A stretch of 64,000 nt of DNA from Celoporthe dispersa (taxonomy: Eukaryota; Ascomycota; Sordariomycetes; Diaporthales; Cryphonectriaceae), in contig WAID01000003.1 of assembly GCA_016584495.1 (NCBI GenBank), positions 5,022,001 to 5,086,000 on the forward strand, in the 5' to 3' direction. This document shows positions 45,354-57,820 of this stretch, in pieces. The position numbers were made by a program, and so were the translations under genes. Position 1 is the first letter of the stretch. Each line of letters opens with the position of its first letter. The notes below the pieces were generated by a model. The model was not told the DNA's origin, made no database searches, and saw only the letters and a list, made by a program, of their open reading frames with translations.

Positions 45354-48300
45354 ATGGCCGATGCATCCAAGGAGACGAGCGCCCCAGCTGGTACGGCCCA
45401 CCGAACCTGGCAGAAAAAAAAAGTGTCACCTCTGAGAGGGCACACGACAAGGTCACAAGAGGACTGACAATGGCTCGAGTTACAGAATCGGCTGTGCCGG
45501 AGGCCAACACTGTAGAGGTGAACGGCACAGGTGCAACCCCAGCTGCCGAGGACGGAGCAGAGGAGGCTCAAGAAGGTATGTGGTGGACTTGGGCGGACTG
45601 CCCCGCGACCTCGCGAGATTCGTCGTGTGACATCTTCGGCGGGTGGAGCTCTCTGGCTGACTCTTGACGCTCGACAGATGCTACCTACACTCTGACCATC
45701 GTCCTGCCCCATGAACCAGGAAAATTGGAAATTACGGTCAGCATGGAACCTCTGTCGGCAGCTGTGCTGGCCTACAAACGCTGACTGCCCTCGCGGCAAC
45801 AGGTCTCACCCCAGGAGCAGGTCCACGAGGTCCGCCAGGCCATCACCGAGTTCCCGATAGCCCTGCAGTACTCCTGCTTCCACCTCGAGCACAATGGCGA
45901 GCGGGTCAACGACTTCATCACGGTGTCGGAGATCAAGGACATCGGCGCCGGCTCTGAACTGCGCCTGGTCGAAGACCCTTACACCGAGAAAGAGGCAAGG
46001 CTACACATGGTCAGGGTGCGGGAGCTCATCGGCGCATCAGGAGACCGTACCGATGCGATACAGGGTATCCTCCCTGGGCTGTCTTTATTCGAGAAGGTCG
46101 CCGCCGAGTGTGGAGATGTGCTGGACAAGACAAACCAGGAGCAGACGGCGATTGGAGAGTATGACTTCAGCACCGTACCCTCTATTTCTGCACTGCTTCC
46201 CGCAGAACAAGACCCGGCGCCCAAGACCGTAAAGGCCATCTCTGTCTCGCCTTGGAACCCTCCACCCGCACACCTCCGCCAGAGGGGCCACCTGCTCTAC
46301 CTGGTCGTGACCACCAACGAGGGCGAGCAGCTCCAGATCACCGCGCACGTCGGAGGATTCTACGTCAACAAGTCCTCGAACGCCAAGTTCGACCCCTTCC
46401 CCCGCCAGGCTCCCAAGGGCGCGTCTGCTCACTCCCTGCTGACCTTGCTTGGTGAGATCTCGCCCTCTTTCAACGAGTCTTATGCGCAGTTTCAGGAATA
46501 CAGCAACCGCCGAGAGCCCCTGGCCACTTTCCAGATCACCAACACCATTCCTGCCGCACCATGGGTCGTCCCATCCATGTCCTCTCCTGCCTGCGCTCAC
46601 AGCCCCGACCCTACCCGGACACAGGAGACCTTCCTCATCGCCGGCATCGAGGGCACTGACACCCTGCGTGACTGGAACGAGGAGTTCCAGTCTGCCAAGG
46701 AGCTGCCCAAGGAGAACATGCAGGATCGGGTCTTCAGGGAGCGTCTGCTGGCGAAGCTCTACGCCGACTACACCGAAGCCGCGGCCAGGGCTGCCGTGAT
46801 GGTGGCCCGTGGCGAGGTTGCCCCCTCAACCCCACTGAAGGGCCCGATGCCCAGATCTTTGTGTACAACAACGTCTTCTTCTCTTTTGGCGCTGATGGAG
46901 TCGGCACATTCACCTCGGAAGGCGGTGACGAGGCGGCGCGAGTTGCCACGGGCAAGGACATCCTCGGCGTGAGAACCGTGAACCAGTTGGACATTGAGGG
47001 TCTGTATACGCCCGGCACCGTGGTTGTGGACTACCTCGGAAAGCGCATTGTCGGACAGAGCATCGTTCCGGGCATCTTTAAGCAGAGGGAGCCTGGTGAG
47101 AACCAGATCGACTATGGTGCTGTGGATGGCAAAGAGGTCGTCGCCGCGAACGAGATCTTCGCCGCGCCCTTCCAGAAGCTCTCTCAGGCGATGAAGGTTA
47201 AGAGCCATGCCGTGTGGGACAAGGACGGCAAGCGCTTTGACCTGGAGGCCAGTGTTGAGACCAAGGGTCTTCTGGGGACCGATGGTCGGAAGTATGTGTT
47301 GGACCTCTACCGGATCACCCCGCTCGATGCCACCTGGCTTGAAGAGATGGCTGCCGAGGAGACCAATGACTACCCGCACCGGATGACCATGTTGCGGGGC
47401 GAGCTGGTTGAGCTCTTCCACCGGCAAAAGATGCGGGAGTGGCTGAACGCGGAGATTGCTAAGCGTGCGGAGGGCAAGAAGGACGACAAGGCACCAGAAG
47501 AACCGAAGGAGAAGCCTGCGGTCGAGGCTTCGCAGGAGGAGACAGAGAAGAGCGAGGAGAAGGCCGAGGAGAAGGCCGACGGCGAGGTTGTCAAGAAGGA
47601 GGCCGACAAGGACGACCGGATTGACGCCAGCGACTTCACGTTTGCTCTGAACCCAGATGTGTTCAGCGGCCAGGTCCCACAGACCGATGCTGAGAAGGAG
47701 GAGATGGCAGCTGACGAGCGAGAGGTTCGTGCTGCGTGCGCTTTCCTCCGAGAGTCGGCCATACCAGAACTTCTCAACGACCTGCGGGACTCCGACGCCA
47801 GCTTCCCCATGGACGGTGCCTCGCTGCGCAACCTGCTCCACAAGCGTGGTATAAATATGCGATATCTTGGAAAGATTGCGACCCTGAGCGAGGGGTCGCG
47901 GCTGCAGAGCATGCGGGACATCTGCGTTCGGGACATGGTCGTGCGGTCCTTCAAGCACGTCGCCTCCAAGTATCTGAAGTACCTACCCTTGCCCCTGACG
48001 TCTCCCTGCATCGCGCACCTCCTCAACTGCTTCCTCGGCAGCGGTCTGAACCCCAAGCCGACAGCCGAGATCGACCAGTCGCTCCGCTCCCTCTACGGCG
48101 AGGCCGACCTGTCCTTTGAGGGTGTCACGCCCGAGAGCCTGAGGAAGGCCATCGAGAGCGAGACCCACCAACGGTTCAGGTACGAGCTTGAGCCTGGATG
48201 GCAGGCCCAGCTCAGCAGCCTGCAGGTACTGCGTGAGGTGTGCCTGAAGCTCGGCCTTCAGGTGCAATACAAGGAGTACGCCTTCACAGCGGCAGCAGCA

Positions 48301-49484
48301 GCAGCAACCCCAGCGCCACCCGCAGCTGACGCTCCTATTGTGAATGGCAACGGCGAGAGCAAGAAGAAGAAGAAGAAGTCCCGCGACGGCTCTCCTGCCT
48401 CTACCACCCCCACCATTGCACCTCACACCTTCACTGTTGATGACATTGTCAACATTGTGCCCGTTGTCAAGGACTCGGCACCCCGCAGCTCTGTGGCAGA
48501 GGAGGCCCTGGAGGCTGGCCGGATCTCCATCGCACAGAACCAGCGCAAGCTGGGCCAGGAGCTCCTGCTCGAGTCCCTGTCCCTCCACGAGCAGATCCAC
48601 GGCATCCTGCACCCAGAGGTGGCACGCATCTACCACCAGCTCTCCATGATCTACTTCCAGATCGACGAGAAGGAGGCTGCCGTTGAGCTCGCGCGCAAGG
48701 CCATCCTCGTTGCCGAGCGCACGATCGGTGTCGACTCACAAGAGACCCTGCTCGACTACCTCAACCTCAGCCTGTTCCTGCACCAGCTCGGCGACAGCCG
48801 CACGGCGCTCGAGTACTCAAAGTACGCCCTCAAGCTGTGGAGGACGATCTACGGCCCCGACCACCCGGACACCATCACCACGATCAACAACGCCGCCGTG
48901 ATGCTGCAACACCTCAAGGCCTACCACGAGTCGCGCCGCTGGTTCGAGGAGTCCCTGCGCATCTGCGACAAGATCTTCGGCAAGCAGAGCATCAACTCGG
49001 CCACGCTGCAGTTCCAGCTCGCGCAGGCCTCGCCCTCGACAACGACTCCAAGGGCGCCGTCGTCCGCATGCGCGAGTCCTTCAACATCTTCCTCCAGGAG
49101 CTCGGCCCCGACGACAAGAACACCAAGGAGGCCGAGTCCTGGCTCGAGCAGCTCACGCAGAACGCCGTCTCCATCGCCAAGCACAACAAGGACCAGGAGG
49201 CCCGCAGGCTGCGCGCCGGCATCCGCTTCACGCCCCGCGGCCTCCCTTCGCACGGCGTGGCCGCCACCGCCACCGGTGCGGGCACCTCCTCCTCCTCCGC
49301 CGCCATGGCCTCCTCGCACGAGGTCGAGAAGAAGCCCGCCCTGGACTCGCGCAGCATCGACGAGCTGATCAAGTTCATCGAGGGCACCGACAAGAAGAGC
49401 AAGAGCAGCAGCAGCAGCAAGAAGACCGGCAGCAAGAACCCCAAGAGGCGCGGAAACGCCCAGCAGGTCTCGTCCCGGGCCTAG
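45354..49484 (+). CDS. CLU1: Clustered mitochondria protein Clu1 (eIF3-associated)
   Basis: Cytosolic protein of about 1289 residues needed for normal mitochondrial distribution; it binds mRNAs of mitochondrial proteins and co-purifies with eIF3. Four exons: 45354-45390, 45486-45575, 45678-45736 and 45803-49484, phases consistent. Landmarks: N-terminal ubiquitin-like region (YTLTIVLPHEPGKLEIT), central CLU domain (IFVYNNVFFSFGADGVGTF, YDFSTVPSISALLP, KVKSHAVWDKDG), an acidic/Lys-rich linker (KSEEKAEEKADGEVVKKEAD), C-terminal TPRs (GRISIAQNQRKLGQELL, IYHQLSMIYFQIDEKEAA, TITTINNAAVMLQHL) and a Ser/Lys-rich tail. Two single-base deletions break the frame: the C run 46821-46825 and near 49028. 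Both ends of each break are clearly Clu1, so the gene is surely intact in the organism. Confidence 0.93.
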
Positions 49485-50832
49485 GTGAAGGCCCCTTTCC
49501 CGAGGAGGCCGGGCCCCGTTGTAACCACATCGCCTCCGGCACCGTGATGCCAGATTACGCCGTTGCTGTCGACGCCCGATGGCCGAGGACCTCCGCGCTC
49601 GGCGCATGAAAAAAAGTTGAAAAGAAACCCCTCTTGCACGAGCCGCCCCAGCCACTTTGAAAGGAAGAGAGAAAAAAAAAGGGGGGGGTGGTTGGTGTAT
49701 TGTTTAGGGGAAGAAGGGAAAAACAGGCCTATACATAGGTGGGTTCGAGATGGATAGTTTGGCCATTGTCTCATCTCCTCCGGTGAGGCGGGGGGGAGGC
49801 GAGCGGTTGTACATCACCATCATTCATCATCATGGATCGGCGCACTTGGGCACATTTTTGAGGTCGGCTGTTCTGTTTTTTTTCTTTTTCCCGCCGCGAC
49901 TGTTCTATATTTGTATGTGTCTAGAAGCGTGTACAAAAACAAACGGTCCGGGGAACAAAAGAGTGACAGCGAGAGAGAGAGAAGACACATACTGTACTCT
50001 AACGATAGACAAATCAAGTGGGGGGAAGAAGAAAAGAAGAGAAAAAAAATACAGTTTGGCGCTTTTCGAGGGAGGTGGGTGGTTGGCTGGTTTGGTCAGC
50101 ATCGTGGTTACAATAAACATCTTCACTCCCATTTCTTGATGCACCTCCACATGCACTTTTTTGAACATGGACATGAATAGTAAGTAATTGGAGTATTCCT
50201 TCTGAACAGGGGCGCGCAGGTGTATGTGTCCTTGGGACACGAGCACCAGCCAGGACTATGCCGTCCTGCACCTTGCGCCCCCGAAATCTCGTCATAGCAA
50301 CCAGACTGCCCCAGACCTGCCGAATTTCCACAGCCTACTCTTAACAAACAAGTGTCCTCCACCGCCCAAGGCAAAGACTGTGAGCCTCCTGACCCCAGAG
50401 ACTGTCCCATCTGTCCTTCGTTTGTTCAAGAGGTAATTTGTGCCTCTGGGCCCGGAGAACTAATTACACATAAAGCATGCTTCGTAATCGTAGAGGCTTC
50501 ATCACCACACTAAAGAGCAACTCAATTTTGCCTCCAACGCCTGGGAATCGGTTTTGAGTGCCCACCAGCATGGCTTTCTCCACCTAACGCCGTTCAAGGA
50601 AATCGATGCAGACGAGAAAGTGACTAATAGAGCGCGGAAGCGACAAACATTCAAACAGAGAAGAAAGAGGAGTCAACAATACAGGAGTATTACGTACTTG
50701 TTGCAGCCCTGTTCAGGCTGCGCACGCGCGACACGGAAAAGAGATCGCCCTCACCCACTACTGCGAGGCCAAGCAGGGGTGTCCGGCGCCTAGGTCTCGA
50801 CCCGGGTTGGCGGACACGAACCGTCGCAGCGT
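49485..50832. other. Convergent intergenic region
   Basis: 1.35 kb of 3' sequence shared by CLU1 and the forkhead gene. It has a hairpin at 50779-50817 close to the forkhead stop codon. Open frames are not supported. Confidence 0.6.
50779..50817 (-). other. Perfect inverted repeat in the forkhead 3' UTR
   Basis: GTGTCCG at 50779-50785 and its exact reverse complement at 50811-50817, separated by 25 bases, 16 nt beyond the stop codon of the forkhead gene. It could form an RNA hairpin in the 3' UTR; function is unknown. Confidence 0.5.
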
Positions 50833-53169
50833 CTAGGCTTTGCTCCCGTTGATGGACGAGAACGACTGGCTCTTGGACATGGATGCGTTCAGCGTCTCAT
50901 GATACGAGCTGATGCTCTGGAAGCCTCTATAAGCAACCTGTTAACCACCCTTACTCTTGAAAAAAATCTGGAATTGAAAAACCGCATCTTGACTTACTTT
51001 GTGAGGTCAATGCCCTCCTCGTCGTCCTCCGCATCCTCAAATTTGAGGGTATCCTGCGTCGCCGCAGTTCCCGGGCGGCTGCTCTGCGTGGGGCTGCCGG
51101 CTGGAGACTTGAGTGCTCGAGGTGGACTGCTGCTCTGGGGGATGGGCCCGAGGGTCTTGGACGGGCTCATCTCGGGCAGGGGCTTGATCGGGGTGCTGCC
51201 GTACTCTGCGAACTTCCAGAAGGGGGCAGGAGAGCTGGTGGGCATGTGCTGGCTGGGGCGCTGGAGGGTGCTGGGAGGCACGAGCTGGGGGTGCACCTTG
51301 AGGGGGGCCGGGGTGACGAGCGAGGCGCCGTCTTCCTGAAGATACGAAGAGGTGAGGAGGGGTGATCGTGGAGGGTGCTCGTCCGTGGCATTGGACGCTG
51401 CTGCGGATTGTCGGTGGCGGGGCAGGGGACTGCCGTCCCCGATATCCGCCTGGCTGTCTGGCTCGAGACGTCGGGTGCGGTCAGGCGTCATGTGCGACAG
51501 GCGCAGTGTCGAGCGGGGCTGAGGGGATCCCGACGGCGAGACTCTGCGCTTCCGAGCCGAGTTAGGCTCCCTGGCAGCCATGTCCCGCGGGCCCTGCGTG
51601 ATATAGTTGAGATGGTTCGGCGAGGACGGGTTCGACGAGCCACGGTGACCGCCGCGGCCTCCCTTCCAGGCATTCTTGACCATCTCGTCCCGGCACTCGG
51701 TGGTGAGCTGCCACTTCATCCCCTTTCCAGGCTCGTCAGTGGATCTAGCGACTTTCTCGAAGGCCTTGTTGAGAGATAGGTTGTGGCGGATGGAGTTCTG
51801 GTCAGATGCATGTCAGTGAGTGCGCCGGGCTCGCCCCCCCATCAATCATCAAGTGATCGGGCCGAGACTGCTCACCTGCCATCCCGACGGCTGCTGGTTT
51901 CGGTAGTAGGCATAGTTGGTCATGATGTAGGTGTAGATGCCGTTCAGGTTGAGCTTCTCCTCTGCGGTGCTCATGATCGCCTGGGTGATCATCTGAGCAT
52001 AGCTGTATTGCGGCTTGATGCCCTTGTTCTCGTCGAGGCTCAGGTCCATGTCGTTGGTGCTCAGGATCATGCTTCCCGCGGTGGTCGGCCTGGAGGGCGA
52101 TGGTTTGGCATGTAGGCCGTGCTTGGTCCTCGACGGCGGGGTCCCCGGGCGCTTGTAGTTTGGCGGAGCTGGCGCGAGCGCCTGCTGTCCTCGCGCCTGC
52201 CTGGCCTGGTAGGTGCTCTGCGAAGATGACGGCCTACCGGCGGCCGAGGCTGGAAGATTGGCACGGGCGGAGTCTGGGAGGTCCTTCTCGGCCAGCCCAG
52301 CGCGGCGGAGGTAGTTCTCGTGTATCCTCAAGGGCTCCTGCTCAGGCAGGACGATCATCATCTCGATACCTGCGATCTCGAGCACATCACCGCTGCCCAG
52401 GGGCTTGACAGCATCCAGGGGCAGGCCGCCCATGTTCAGCCTCACGCCGTTCCTTCCCTTGACCCTGAGGATCCATCTTCCGCTGTCGTACTCGGAGCTG
52501 AAGAAGATGCTCGCGTGGCGGCGGGAGATCATCTTGCTAGGCCCGAGATCGATGTGGATAAACTCTTCGTCATCGTCCGGATCGACGGGCTGCGGGGGAT
52601 CGGAGGAGCGACCAATGTTGATGGTGGTCTTCTTAACATAGAAGGTCCACCCAAGCCCGACAATCTTGGCAAAGGCATTGATACCATCCTCGCCGCTGAG
52701 TCGTGAGTTGGAGTGGTCCTGGGCTGCCTGCACGAGCTGGTTCTGAGGGGCAAGCAGGTGCTCGCTGACCTTATCGACGACCAGGTCAGAGGCCTTTGCG
52801 TGGTTCAGGGAGTCGTCGGCAAGCAGGCTGGAATCTTGGGCAATGCTGGACTCGGGCTCGTCGTCTGCAGTATCTCTTGGAGAGGGAGAAGGGTCATTTG
52901 CCTGGCGACAGGAAGACATACAATTGGGGTCAGTGCATCTGTCTGTATTGTGGATGCGCCAGCCAAGGCACACAAAGGAAGCACGGCCTGATCATGTCAC
53001 AGGGAGGTGGAGGATGGACAGCGGTGAGTTCTGCCTGCGGGGGGAAACCAACCTTCTTTCTGCGCTTGGCAGGGCGCGAGGGAGAGGAATCATCAGGGCG
53101 GTCTGAGACCAGATCCTTGCGCGTCGAATCGCGCTGGGCGCGTTGGGTGCGCTTTCCAGGGCTAGGCAT
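50833..53169 (-). CDS. Forkhead transcription factor with FHA domain
   Basis: About 678 residues in four exons: 53053-53169, 51876-52901, 50998-51797 and 50833-50926. The FHA domain (about residues 115-215) shows INIGRSSD, ISRRHASIFF and the loop GRNGVRLN, which bind phosphothreonine. The forkhead domain (about 333-420) has KPQYSYAQMITQAIM, LNGIYTYIMTNYAYYR and, across intron 2, GWQ joined to NSIRHNLSLNKAFEKV, then the W of MKWQL. FHA plus forkhead in this order matches fungal Fkh1/Fkh2-type regulators of G2/M transcription; the C-terminal half is Ser/Pro-rich with many S/T-P sites (MSPSKTLGPIP) open to Cdk. The last exon encodes GFQSISSYHETLNAS and ends INGSKA. The start MPSPGKRTQRA is a clean ATG followed by a basic nuclear-localisation-like stretch. 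Which yeast paralogue it matches cannot be told here. Confidence 0.92.
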
Positions 53170-55571
53170 GTGGAAGGACTTGTAACCCAACAAGGTGCTG
53201 TAAGGCGAGTGCAGCAGCCAGGACATGCAGGGTATCCTACTCGATGGTCGATGGCGGGTATCGGAAGGTGCGCAGGATGTGGTGATGATGATGGTCGTGG
53301 TGGTGGTCGTGGTGGTCGTGGTGGTGGGTGGGATGGTGAGGGGTGCGCAATGGTAAATAAAGAAAGTTTGCGCGCGAAGGGATGCGGAGGCGGCGGGTTG
53401 GTTTGGTTTGGTCTGGTCTGGTCTGGCCTGGGGCCGTAGTAGAGATATTTACGTTGGCGTCGAATGGCCTCGACGGTTACGGTACTCTGCTAGCGGTTTA
53501 GTTTCTTCGAATGGCGAACGCTTTCAGGAAAGACTTTAGCAATGGATGATGGGCTTGGGGGTGACATGGTGTGCCCTCCCCAAACACAGGCCCTATCCAA
53601 TGTGGCAGACTGCACACTGCACTGTGCTGCACGTGAAGCAGAAGGATTGTTGCTGACAAGAGTGATGAGATCTGAGATGGGGGGTGTGTGTGTCTGGGTG
53701 TGTGTGTGTGGTCCTACCTTGGAGATGATGGCTGCGCAGGTGTGAGACACAGAGAGAGTCAAGGAGTGTGTGTGTGTGGACTCGGGCGTAGCAGTGATGG
53801 AACAAAAAAAAAAAAAAGGCTGGACTCAAGCCCAAAGGGGCTGCCGGGAGGCCCGGGGGATAATGAAGGGCTAAAAAAGAGAGGTTGGCGGCTGATCTGG
53901 TTTGTTTTCTTTCAGCCGGATTCTGAGGCTGGGCAGTGCAGCGCAGTGCGAGGCCAGGCGAGGCAGGACAAGGCAAGGCAAGATGGCAAGGCCAGCACGA
54001 GACTAAGAAAAGGTCATGATGCAAATCCGCGTTCGCGTTAATTGGAACACGCCCTGCTGAGCTTGCCGTGGGCTGGGGTGGGGTGGCAGAGGTCACCACC
54101 TGCCAAATTCCACACGGCTGCGGTGGGGACTTGGCCCTTGGGGTTGAGGTAGCCCGGAGGTAGACAAGCCCTGGCTGGTGTGTGTGCGGGATACCCTTGG
54201 GGTACATAGCTCAAGACCCACCCAAAAGACGCAGGAACGGCCCCGCGCAGGCCAGGATTATTCCTACTCACCTCTGAAACTTTTTTTTCTTCTCTTCTCT
54301 CACAACTTTTCTTCCCTCCCAACAGGTACACACAGCTTCAATGCAGCAATAGAAAATTGAAAGACAGAAAGAAAAGAAAAAAGTCATCTGTTGTAAAGTC
54401 AAGAGAATCAGACAAAGAGAAAGATTTAAAAGATTTATATACATATTTATATACCAAAAGGATATCAGCTTTCCACGGCCAAAACCTGCCAGGACCCACA
54501 ATGACGAGGCCTAGGGTCTCAGTACCTCCTCAGCAAGGGAGGCTTCCCAGTCCTCTCTCAGCCTTATCCCTTGGGCTTCAGTTGTTTGGGTAAGAGAACG
54601 CGGCGATCTGCTCACCTCGCGCCCCTTCAAGATAGTCAGACATGACTTTTGTCTGGCGCGTCCAGCCTACCAGTGTCAACATGGAACGCGGATGGAAATG
54701 TAGTCTGCCACGGAGCACTTACGTTCGGACGTGTCACCGGAATGTAACATCACATGATGCTTTTAGCATCTTTTTGACCACTAGGCTTGGTAGAGGACTG
54801 GTCTTTGATACGCGGTCTGTGAGGGGCCGTAGCTCTTGATCGTGGCTCTCTGGTGTGTGACTGTTTGGCTAGGAAACTCTTTACCGCAAGCCATGAGACT
54901 GACAGTAGCGCCGCCGTGACTTGGGGGATGAACCGACAACATAAAGAAATGTCGCCGTATAATGATGAGTTCACGGATACGAGGCGCGCCACGGCCTATG
55001 AGCTCGTTCTGGAGCTGGCTGCAAGCCCTATACAGACATGCACAGCCTTGGCTAGCTGGTGCCGAGGCGCCCAGATTGACCAGGACTTCCATCTCCAGAA
55101 AAGACGCCGGACGAGATGGGGGACCCATCACCACTATCTGGCTGTGTATGTCCAGGCCCAGGCATGAGCACCAGTGACTGCACTGCACTGCACGACACAG
55201 CTGAGGGGATCCCACAGGTAGCATCCCGTAGAGCTCAGGCGAGACAGCCCGCCCGAAAGGCCACATTCCCCCCCCCCCTGGCTAGAGGGTGGACGAGGAC
55301 TTGTGCGGACCTGAGGGACCCCAGTGGTGCCACCACCCCCTGGGTGAGCTCGCCAGGGCTGTTTCGAACCACCTGAGGCTCTCTCCCGTAAGCCCAGCCC
55401 AGCTTAGCCTATGCCTCTCTTGTCGAGACCCACATGCAATGTTTTTACTCGACTGGATGGACCAGGTGGTGACAACATCTGGGCTTCTTGTCCTTGCACC
55501 GCTGCAGCCGGCCGACCAACCTCGATGGCGCACAGCTCGTCCGAGGGGGGGAGGGGACGGGGGGGTGGCGG
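53170..55571. other. Intergenic region upstream of the forkhead gene
   Basis: 2.4 kb. It contains an interrupted GTG/GTC/GGT tract at about 53280-53335, TG repeats near 53685-53710 and 53766-53780, and a poly-A run near 53803-53817. The long 5' region is consistent with a heavily regulated gene. Open frames are not supported. Confidence 0.6.
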
Positions 55572-57389
55572 TCAAGATGCATCCCATCCGACAACAAGAG
55601 ACACCTCAGTCGTCTCGCCCTCATCGCTGCCGCTCGACCAGCCCTCGTGGTACTCATCAGCCATCTCGGCAAGCCCATTGCTGAGATCCTCTCGGTCTTC
55701 GAGGCCGATCAGCCTCGTCACCGTCGCCCGCAGCAGCCTTAGTTTGCCGGAAAGCTCCGTATCCGTCGACAGGGACGTCGTCATGGCGGCCTTGTCCTTC
55801 AGCACCTCGCCCTTGCCGTCTCTGAAGATTTGAGGAAAGCTATCCAGGAGTGGATAGTCCAGCGCAGATCGATACCTGGGGTCAAGGAGTCAGCTTCTGT
55901 GGTCCGGCGCGTGCTCAGACGCCAGGTGTGGTAGATAAGACAAGGCACAGCATACCTGCGGCTGATGGCCCCCCACGTCCACCCTCACGCGTGCCATCGC
56001 CTGCCCTCCCGTCTCCTCCGCCGTGCTCCTCGTCCTCATCCCGCCTGCCGCGGCTGGCCAGCACCTGGCTGAACATCCTCGCCCTGCCATGGAAGCCATT
56101 GCGAGCCCTCCCGACCCCGTCGCCCACCTCATCCACCGGGCGGAAATCCACATCCAGCTTCACCCCATCCTCAGGCTCGTCGCCCGCATCTGCAGCATGC
56201 GGGACCTCGCCCGCGCCGGAGAAGCTCATCTGCAGGTTGGCGACGTTCTGCTTGCCGTGGACATTCAGCATGTCCGAGATCGTGCCGAGGGCGTCCCTGT
56301 TCGCCGGGTCCTTGAGGCGGGACGGTAGGGTGGCAGACTCGATGGCTGCCGAGAGGAGGGCGGACGCGTGCCATGGTGACGAGGCGTCTAGAGAGAGGAT
56401 GTTCCGTAGCCTCGGTGGTTGCGTGGACGGGAGGGAGACAGGAACGAGGAGCGAAGCCTGCCTGTACAGCTCCACGAGGGACTTGGACTTGTTGACCAGG
56501 CGGAGAAGTCGTTTCTCCTAGAGCGGTGTCAGTCTTTCTGATGCTGCGCCTCCGCGGCCAGGAGCAGCCAGGAGAACAAAAAGGCTTACCCTGTTCACAC
56601 CCTGGAACCCCTCTTGTGCGCCCCAGACCCATATCGTGGCCTTGCCGTACTCATCCCTCAGCCGCTCGACGTACCTCGAGGCAAACCCGCCCCACGCGTC
56701 GTCCAGCGCCGTCATGATCTGGATCCCCTGCATCTGGTCGGCCTCCTCGACGAACGGCCTCAGGTCGCGGTCCACCATGTCATGCTCCCTGTCCAGGCCT
56801 GCGAACAGCTCCCCGCCGGTGTCCCACCTCTCAAATGGCATGAGGCCCGAGTTAAGCTCGTACTCGTTCAGCTGGACGATGCTCCGCGGGTGGTAGAAGG
56901 CGCGGTTGAAGTCGCTCCAGTACCGCACCGAGCTGGTCGTCAGCCGCGGCGGCTCCAGGCCGGCGTCGAGGGACTGCTGGTACTCGCTGGGGGCGATGGG
57001 GTCTGCCCTCTGCACGACGGTGCGCCCTGACCACAGCGACGACGACGAGGACGAGGCAGCTGGCTCGCTGCCGTCGGTGATGTCGTATAGGGCGTTGATC
57101 TTCTTGAGCGAGCCGAAGCCGCCCTTTAGGTCGTAGATGACCGTCCGCGGCATGTACGTCTCGGTTCCATCGGCACCGATCCCGGGCCGCCAGTGGACGT
57201 CGTGGTCGACGGGTGACTCTTCATCTCCCGAGTAGGTGAAGTACGATTCCTGAGGCAGTGTCAGGGAGAGTGCGCTCTTCTTCTTTTCTCTTGTCCTCAG
57301 CAGGAGAGGGCTCGAACCTGGGCGTTCCAGAAATGCGTTGCGAGATAGTTACTCTGCTGGCCCAGCTGGAGGGTTATGATCTCATGCAT
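55572..57389 (-). CDS. DML1: Dml1/Misato tubulin-like protein
   Basis: Required in yeast for mitochondrial DNA partitioning; the animal relative is Misato. About 532 residues, four exons: 57318-57389, 56590-57249, 55956-56517 and 55572-55875. The first exon (MHEIITLQLGQQSNYLATHF) is diagnostic of the tubulin-like N-terminus; exon 2 continues ESYFTYSGDEE and contains VIYDLKGGFGSL and RYWSDFNRAFYHPRS; the last exon reads RYRSALDYPLLDSFP and TTSLSTDTELSGKLRLLR, then AEMADEYHEGWSSGSDEGE. Exon 3 needs one base: the C run (plus strand) 55969-55974 is a base short for it to splice in frame to exon 4, which would give GAISRRYRS at the junction. The deletion is most likely an assembly error. The gene is divergent from the peroxiredoxin-like gene 431 bp away. 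Confidence 0.88.
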
Positions 57390-57820
57390 CTTTTCAGGAT
57401 CTGGTGGGATGATGAGGACGAGGATGATCGATAGATGCCTTGTGGTTTGCACGGGGATTTAATTTATTTTTATGTAGCACTGCGGGAGAAGCCGACGGGA
57501 TGACGCCGCAGTGCAGGGATGAGCTGGGCCAGGAAACTGTGGGGAACCTCGACAGCTGTTTGGTCCGGAAAGGTTCATGCACGTCTCCTCACCGCGCTCG
57601 CCTTGTGATCGACGTGTAAGACGATTATTTAGTGGTGTACATCCCATGTCGATGACTCCCTACTGGCCTGCCTCTTTACCTTAACTTTTACATACATTCA
57701 TACATACATACAGGACACTTGGACGGGCCCAAACCATCCCGCCCAAGCATCACCTCCACCCTCCTTCACCACCAACACACAGGGCCGACTTTTCTGCTCT
57801 GCCGTGATCGCAAGTACAGT
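57390..57820. promoter_or_regulatory. Bidirectional promoter, DML1/peroxiredoxin-like gene
   Basis: 431 bp between divergent start codons, the shortest divergent spacing in the window. ACATACAT repeats near 57690-57712 sit just upstream of the peroxiredoxin-like gene. Confidence 0.6.

Noticed and set aside
54781..55266. A 161-codon minus-strand frame between the forkhead gene and DML1
   Set aside because: No domain, mixed composition, no splice partners; likely chance.
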